From NCBI GenBank assembly GCA_905235775.1, contig CAJOMY010000002.1, positions 1-31,808 on the forward strand: 31,808 bases of DNA, given 5' to 3'. Under the pieces are notes generated by a model. That model was not told the DNA's origin. It did no database searches and saw only the letters and a program-made list of their open reading frames with translations. A program made the position numbers and the translations under genes. This DNA comes from an uncultured Bacteroidales bacterium. GTDB lineage: Bacteria; Bacteroidota; Bacteroidia; Bacteroidales; UBA932. Numbering within the stretch: the first letter of the stretch is position 1; each line of letters begins with the position of its first letter. Shown here piece by piece: positions 29,337-31,808 of this stretch.

Positions 29337-30527
29337 ATGCGGATGCGGTACATACTTCTGCTCGCCGTCTGCCTGCTGGCAGGAGGCGGCGCTGTTTCTG
29401 CGCAGACTGCGACCCGGGAGCACCTGAGCGTCTCGGCCGGCGGTCGTTTCAGCCATATCCTGGACGGGCACGATATCTACAAGAACCTGCTCGGCACGTA
29501 CAACTACGGCAGCGCCAACGTCTCGCTCAGCTTCTACACCCGTCCCGAAGACGGCGGCTGGTACGAGTGGGCGTACAATTATCCCGACTGCGGAATCAGC
29601 CTTTCCTATGCCCGGACCGGGGCGATGCAGTTCAAGAATGCATCCCGGTTCGGCGACATCGTCAACCTCTACGGCTGGGTGGAAATCCCGCTGGTCCGCA
29701 CTCCGCATTTCCGGCTCGGTCCGCTTCTGGAAGTGGGCGTGGCGTTCACCGGACACCCGTATGACTACAACCGCAACCCCTATAACCTGTACATCGGATC
29801 AAAGGTCTTCACCCTCGTCGGCACGGGCCTGCAGGCAGAGTGGCTCTTTGCGCCGCGGTGGGCGTTGCAGGCGGGGGTCTATGCCACCCATCACTCCAAC
29901 GGGATGCTCCGTTCCCCGAACCTTGGATACAACGAGCTGGCCGTCGGGGTGGGGGTGCGCCACTACCTGGCGCCGAAATCTGTCACCCCGAAGCCGGCAA
30001 GCGCCCCGGAGCGGCCGGAATTTGGCAAGGGGCTGCACTGGAGCGTATTTGCCGCCGCCGGCGTGCACAGCTGTCCGGTCGAACTGGATGCCATCCACGC
30101 CTCGAGCGATCCGGACCGGCTGGCGCCCGCGCGCTTCCGGGGGGTCGTCGGAGCCGAACTGGTCTGGCGTTATTCGCCGGTGTTCGCCACCGGAATCGGC
30201 CTGGAGGCGAACTACGCCGTCAACGATTACCGGGGCGCGGACATTCTGCTCACCGGCAAAGAGGACCCGAAGGGCTATTCCCCCCTGCGCGCGGGAATAT
30301 ACCTGACGCAGGAGTTCCACTACCGGCAGTTCTCCGCCCACCTCGTCGCCGGCATCTACCTGTTCAAGCGAAGCGGCCTGACGGAGGATGTCGGCAGGGC
30401 CTTCGAGAAGGTGGGGGCGCGCTATCAATTCCGCCGCGCGGGCGGCCTGTTTGCCGGCCTGGACCTGCGCGCGCACCAGTTCGACCGTTCCTATTCGCTG
30501 GAATGGTCGCTCGGATACCGTTTTTAG
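29337..30527 (+). CDS. PagL-like lipid A 3-O-deacylase (acyloxyacyl hydrolase) with an extra C-terminal barrel-like half
   Basis: The 396-aa protein has a signal peptide (MRMRYILLLAVCLLAGGGAVSAQ) and an outer-membrane barrel. The motif ATHHSNGMLRSPNLGYNEL matches the PagL active site HxSN followed by a glutamate about 12 residues later; here the candidates are H185, S187 and E200. PagL removes the 3-O acyl chain of lipid A. PagL itself is about 150-170 aa. Here the PagL-like part ends near 213 and is followed by a proline-rich linker (SVTPKPASAPERPEFGKG) and a further set of strands ending SLGYRF. The second half may be a duplicated barrel or a partner domain; its function is not known to me. 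The start used is the first of two close ATGs (29337, 29343). Confidence 0.78.
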   Translation: MRMRYILLLAVCLLAGGGAVSAQTATREHLSVSAGGRFSHILDGHDIYKNLLGTYNYGSANVSLSFYTRPEDGGWYEWAYNYPDCGISLSYARTGAMQFKNASRFGDIVNLYGWVEIPLVRTPHFRLGPLLEVGVAFTGHPYDYNRNPYNLYIGSKVFTLVGTGLQAEWLFAPRWALQAGVYATHHSNGMLRSPNLGYNELAVGVGVRHYLAPKSVTPKPASAPERPEFGKGLHWSVFAAAGVHSCPVELDAIHASSDPDRLAPARFRGVVGAELVWRYSPVFATGIGLEANYAVNDYRGADILLTGKEDPKGYSPLRAGIYLTQEFHYRQFSAHLVAGIYLFKRSGLTEDVGRAFEKVGARYQFRRAGGLFAGLDLRAHQFDRSYSLEWSLGYRF

Positions 30528-30551
30528 AATCAACCCATAACCGTCAGTATA

Positions 30552-30903
30552 ATGCATATCCGCTCCTATTTTAACGCTGCGCTGCTGGGATTTTTCCTGG
30601 CCGCCTGCCCCCACGCAGCCGGATGTCTCGCAGCTGACCGTCATCGGCGAGGCCTGCAAGGCCGTTTTCGACTGGGCGGGCTACGACACGCTGGAGAAGA
30701 TGCGTGCCGCTTCCACGGAGGCCGACTGGGACCTCGCGGAGCACGTCACGGGCTGCTGGACCAACTTCGCCAAGACGGGGGACCCGGGCCTGGGCTGGAA
30801 GGCTTACACGCCGGATGCGCCGGACTTCATGGTCTTCGACCTGAGCGCCGACGGCTCCCGGGACGCCTCCGCGATGGGGGAGCCGCTCGCCCGCACCCGG
30901 TAA
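30552..30903 (+). pseudogene. Decayed carboxylesterase (type B) lipoprotein remnant
   Basis: A lipoprotein signal peptide starts at 30552 (MHIRSYFNAALLGFFLAAC). The frame then changes at a run of five C (30608-30612); with one C fewer it would continue as CPTQPDVSQLTVIGEACKAV. The second frame then reads FDWAGYDTLEKMRAAS, which resembles the segment after the nucleophile elbow of type B carboxylesterases. It joins directly to ADWDLAEHVTGCWTNFAK and TGDPGLGWKAYTPDAPDF, clearly the C-terminal end of that family. The catalytic core is missing, so there is at least one large deletion besides the frameshift. It is non-functional as an esterase. Confidence 0.72.
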
Positions 30904-30947
30904 GCGATGTCGAAGCAGACTCCTTATGATCCAATGATAAAAATGCG

Positions 30948-30955
30948 TATATTTG
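30948..30955 (+). promoter_or_regulatory. -7 element of the YciI-domain gene
   Basis: TATATTTG matches TAnnTTTG and lies 48 nt before the ATG at 31004. The leader contains a T8 run (30972-30979) and is AT-rich, unlike the flanking DNA. No clear TTG is seen at -33. Confidence 0.5.
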
Positions 30956-31003
30956 CAACGTTGAGTCAGACTTTTTTTTATTAACACTTAATATCCAATT
31001 GCT

Positions 31004-31585
31004 ATGCAGTATTATGTAGTTACCTTCACCCATACCAAGATTTTTGGTTGGGCTGTCTATCTTCATGCCCATGTCAAGTACCTTAAGAAGCTTCTGAAGG
31101 AAGACAAACTCCAGATTTCCGGTCCCGGCGTCGGCACGCCCGTACGCAGCGCCCAGCTTGTCTTCAAGGTGACGGACAAGGACGAACTGGACAAACTCGT
31201 CGCCGGTGATCCCTATTCCATCCACGGTCTTGTCGCTTCCTCCACGAAAAATCTGTGGGACGTCAAGGTGGGCAGCATGCTAAAACCCGATGTTCCGGAC
31301 GCGGACGGCACCCAGTATTTCAGGGCGACCTATGAACTCAAGGAAGGCACGGACACCACTGCCGTGGAAGCCGGGCATGCAGCCTATGTGGAAAAACTGC
31401 TGAAAGAAAAGAAACTCCGTGCTTCCGGCCCCTATGTGAACAATCCGCTTGCAGGCCTGTCCATCTTATCCGTAGCCGACGCAGCCGAAGCCGAAGCCCT
31501 TGTGAAAGCCGACCCTTATGTGGAGAAACTCGCCGCTTCCTGGCAAGTCATCCAGTGGGATCCCAAATTCGGCGATTTCAAATAG
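31004..31585 (+). CDS. Protein with two tandem YciI-related domains
   Basis: The 193-aa soluble protein is a head-to-tail duplication. Domain 1 (1-90) starts MQYYVVTFTHT and has HAHVKYLKKLLKEDKLQISG (21-40), and GDPYSIHGL near 68. Domain 2 (104-190) repeats the plan as YFRATYELKEG, GHAAYVEKLLKEKKLRASGP (124-143) and KADPYVEKL near 168. YciI-like proteins are small ferredoxin-like folds with a His-Asp pair; here H21/H23 with D69, and H125 with D170, would correspond. Most members are single-domain and dimeric, so a fused pair would make the dimer within one chain. The function is unknown. It has its own promoter and a strong terminator, so it is a single-gene unit. It uses AAG/AAA lysines heavily. 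Confidence 0.85.
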   Translation: MQYYVVTFTHTKIFGWAVYLHAHVKYLKKLLKEDKLQISGPGVGTPVRSAQLVFKVTDKDELDKLVAGDPYSIHGLVASSTKNLWDVKVGSMLKPDVPDADGTQYFRATYELKEGTDTTAVEAGHAAYVEKLLKEKKLRASGPYVNNPLAGLSILSVADAAEAEALVKADPYVEKLAASWQVIQWDPKFGDFK

Positions 31586-31588
31586 GAC

Positions 31589-31623
31589 AAGGAGCTTGAT
31601 CTTAATTGGGTCAGGCTCCTTTT
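31589..31623 (+). terminator. Rho-independent terminator after the YciI-domain gene
   Basis: AAGGAGCTTGATC pairs with GGGTCAGGCTCCTT (13 positions, two of them G-T) around a short AT-rich loop, followed by TTTTC. It starts 3 nt after the stop codon, and is the clearest intrinsic terminator in the window. Confidence 0.85.
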
Positions 31624-31644
31624 CAGTTTGAGAAAGAAGCCATT

Positions 31645-31674
31645 ATGGCCGAATCGAACTTCATCGACTATCTG
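31645..31674 (+). pseudogene. Obg-like 5' end, truncated at a recombination junction
   Basis: The first codons from the ATG at 31645 read MAESNFIDYL, very close to the N-terminus of Bacteroidota Obg/CgtA GTPases as I recall it (MADSNFIDYV or MAESNFVDYV). After about ten codons the similarity ends and the frame closes at a TAG around 31753. In related genomes obg normally follows hpt-adk. The match is short, so chance is possible. Confidence 0.45.
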
Positions 31675-31808
31675 ACAACGCTATCGCCTGGCTTCCCGAG
31701 AGAGGCGATGCCACGGACAACGCCCGTATCTTTTACAAACTTCCCGACCAGGTAGGCAATGCAGACGCCCGCCTTCACACCCTCACGAAGAAGGCCGGGA
31801 TTACCAAG
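31671..31808 (+). pseudogene. Tyrosine recombinase (integrase) fragment, cut on the left and continuing past the edge
   Basis: The frame from 31671 reads SDNAIAWLPERGDATDNARI, then FYKLPDQVGNADARLHTLTK, then KAGITK at the edge. This resembles the segment of Bacteroidota phage-type integrases just before the HxARHTFA catalytic box (LPERG..., IF..LP..., LKKWAKKAGI). No start codon exists in this frame after an upstream stop at 31629-31631, and the N-terminal and core-binding domains are missing. It is a 5'-truncated fragment joined to an Obg-like start. The catalytic box itself would be to the right of the window. Confidence 0.6.

Noticed and set aside
30552..30929. 125-codon protein
   Set aside because: Only the signal peptide part is sensible. 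The rest is the wrong frame of a carboxylesterase C-terminus.
31645..31755. Short gene from the Obg-like ATG
   Set aside because: The frame closes after about 36 codons and only the first ten look like a known protein. The downstream DNA codes for an integrase fragment in a different frame.

Overview
The window comes from a GC-rich member of the Bacteroidota, most likely Bacteroidales. The evidence is: an arginine operon built around an N-succinylornithine-type transcarbamylase; a Bacteroidetes-specific GNAT enzyme at the head of that operon; -7 promoter elements of the form TAnnTTTG in front of several transcription units; no visible Shine-Dalgarno sequences; a helix-hairpin-helix/beta-barrel outer membrane protein; and an in-frame Hpt-Adk fusion. 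No tRNA, rRNA or CRISPR array was seen.

Region 1 (1-9900, minus strand) is one tightly packed arginine operon: GNAT N-acylglutamate synthase candidate - argG - argC - argD - argF' - argB - argE - argH - carA - carB (carB runs off the left edge). Four consecutive genes are joined by ATGA stop/start overlaps. The set covers every step from glutamate to arginine plus carbamoyl phosphate synthesis. Upstream there is a good promoter and a leader of about 170 nt. That leader holds a 14-residue ORF, MLFVCCQCSRRDRR, whose Arg codons lie in and next to the 5' arm of a hairpin. It looks like a candidate arginine leader-peptide attenuator and is the observation most worth testing.

Region 2 (9912-11464, minus) has a terminator, a frameshifted small lipoprotein gene and a MalY/PatB-type C-S lyase. 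Region 3 (11512-16856, plus) is a polyamine import operon: an outer-membrane porin-like barrel followed by potA, potB, potC and potD. PotD has both a lipobox and a C-terminal membrane helix. Region 4 (16853-19743) holds threonine catabolism: a SDR-type threonine dehydrogenase and kbl, divergent from a perfectly symmetric promoter palindrome, followed by a SprT-like metalloprotease.

Region 5 (19744-21773, minus) has a nitroreductase-like lipoprotein and a NupG-type nucleoside transporter. Region 6 (21842-25860, plus) has tgt (without the zinc cysteines), a LptF/LptG permease, dut and murF. Region 7 (25896-31808) has an outer-membrane HhH/barrel protein (minus), then hpt-adk, a nitroreductase, a PagL-like lipid A deacylase, a decayed carboxylesterase, a tandem YciI-domain protein and a terminator. 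The window ends at a junction where an Obg-like start runs into a tyrosine recombinase fragment.

A short dispersed repeat (core GTCATCCTGAGCG and variants) occurs at least four times. Two copies are translated inside argC and murF, one supplies the start codon of the SprT-like gene, and one overlaps the stop codon of the GNAT gene.
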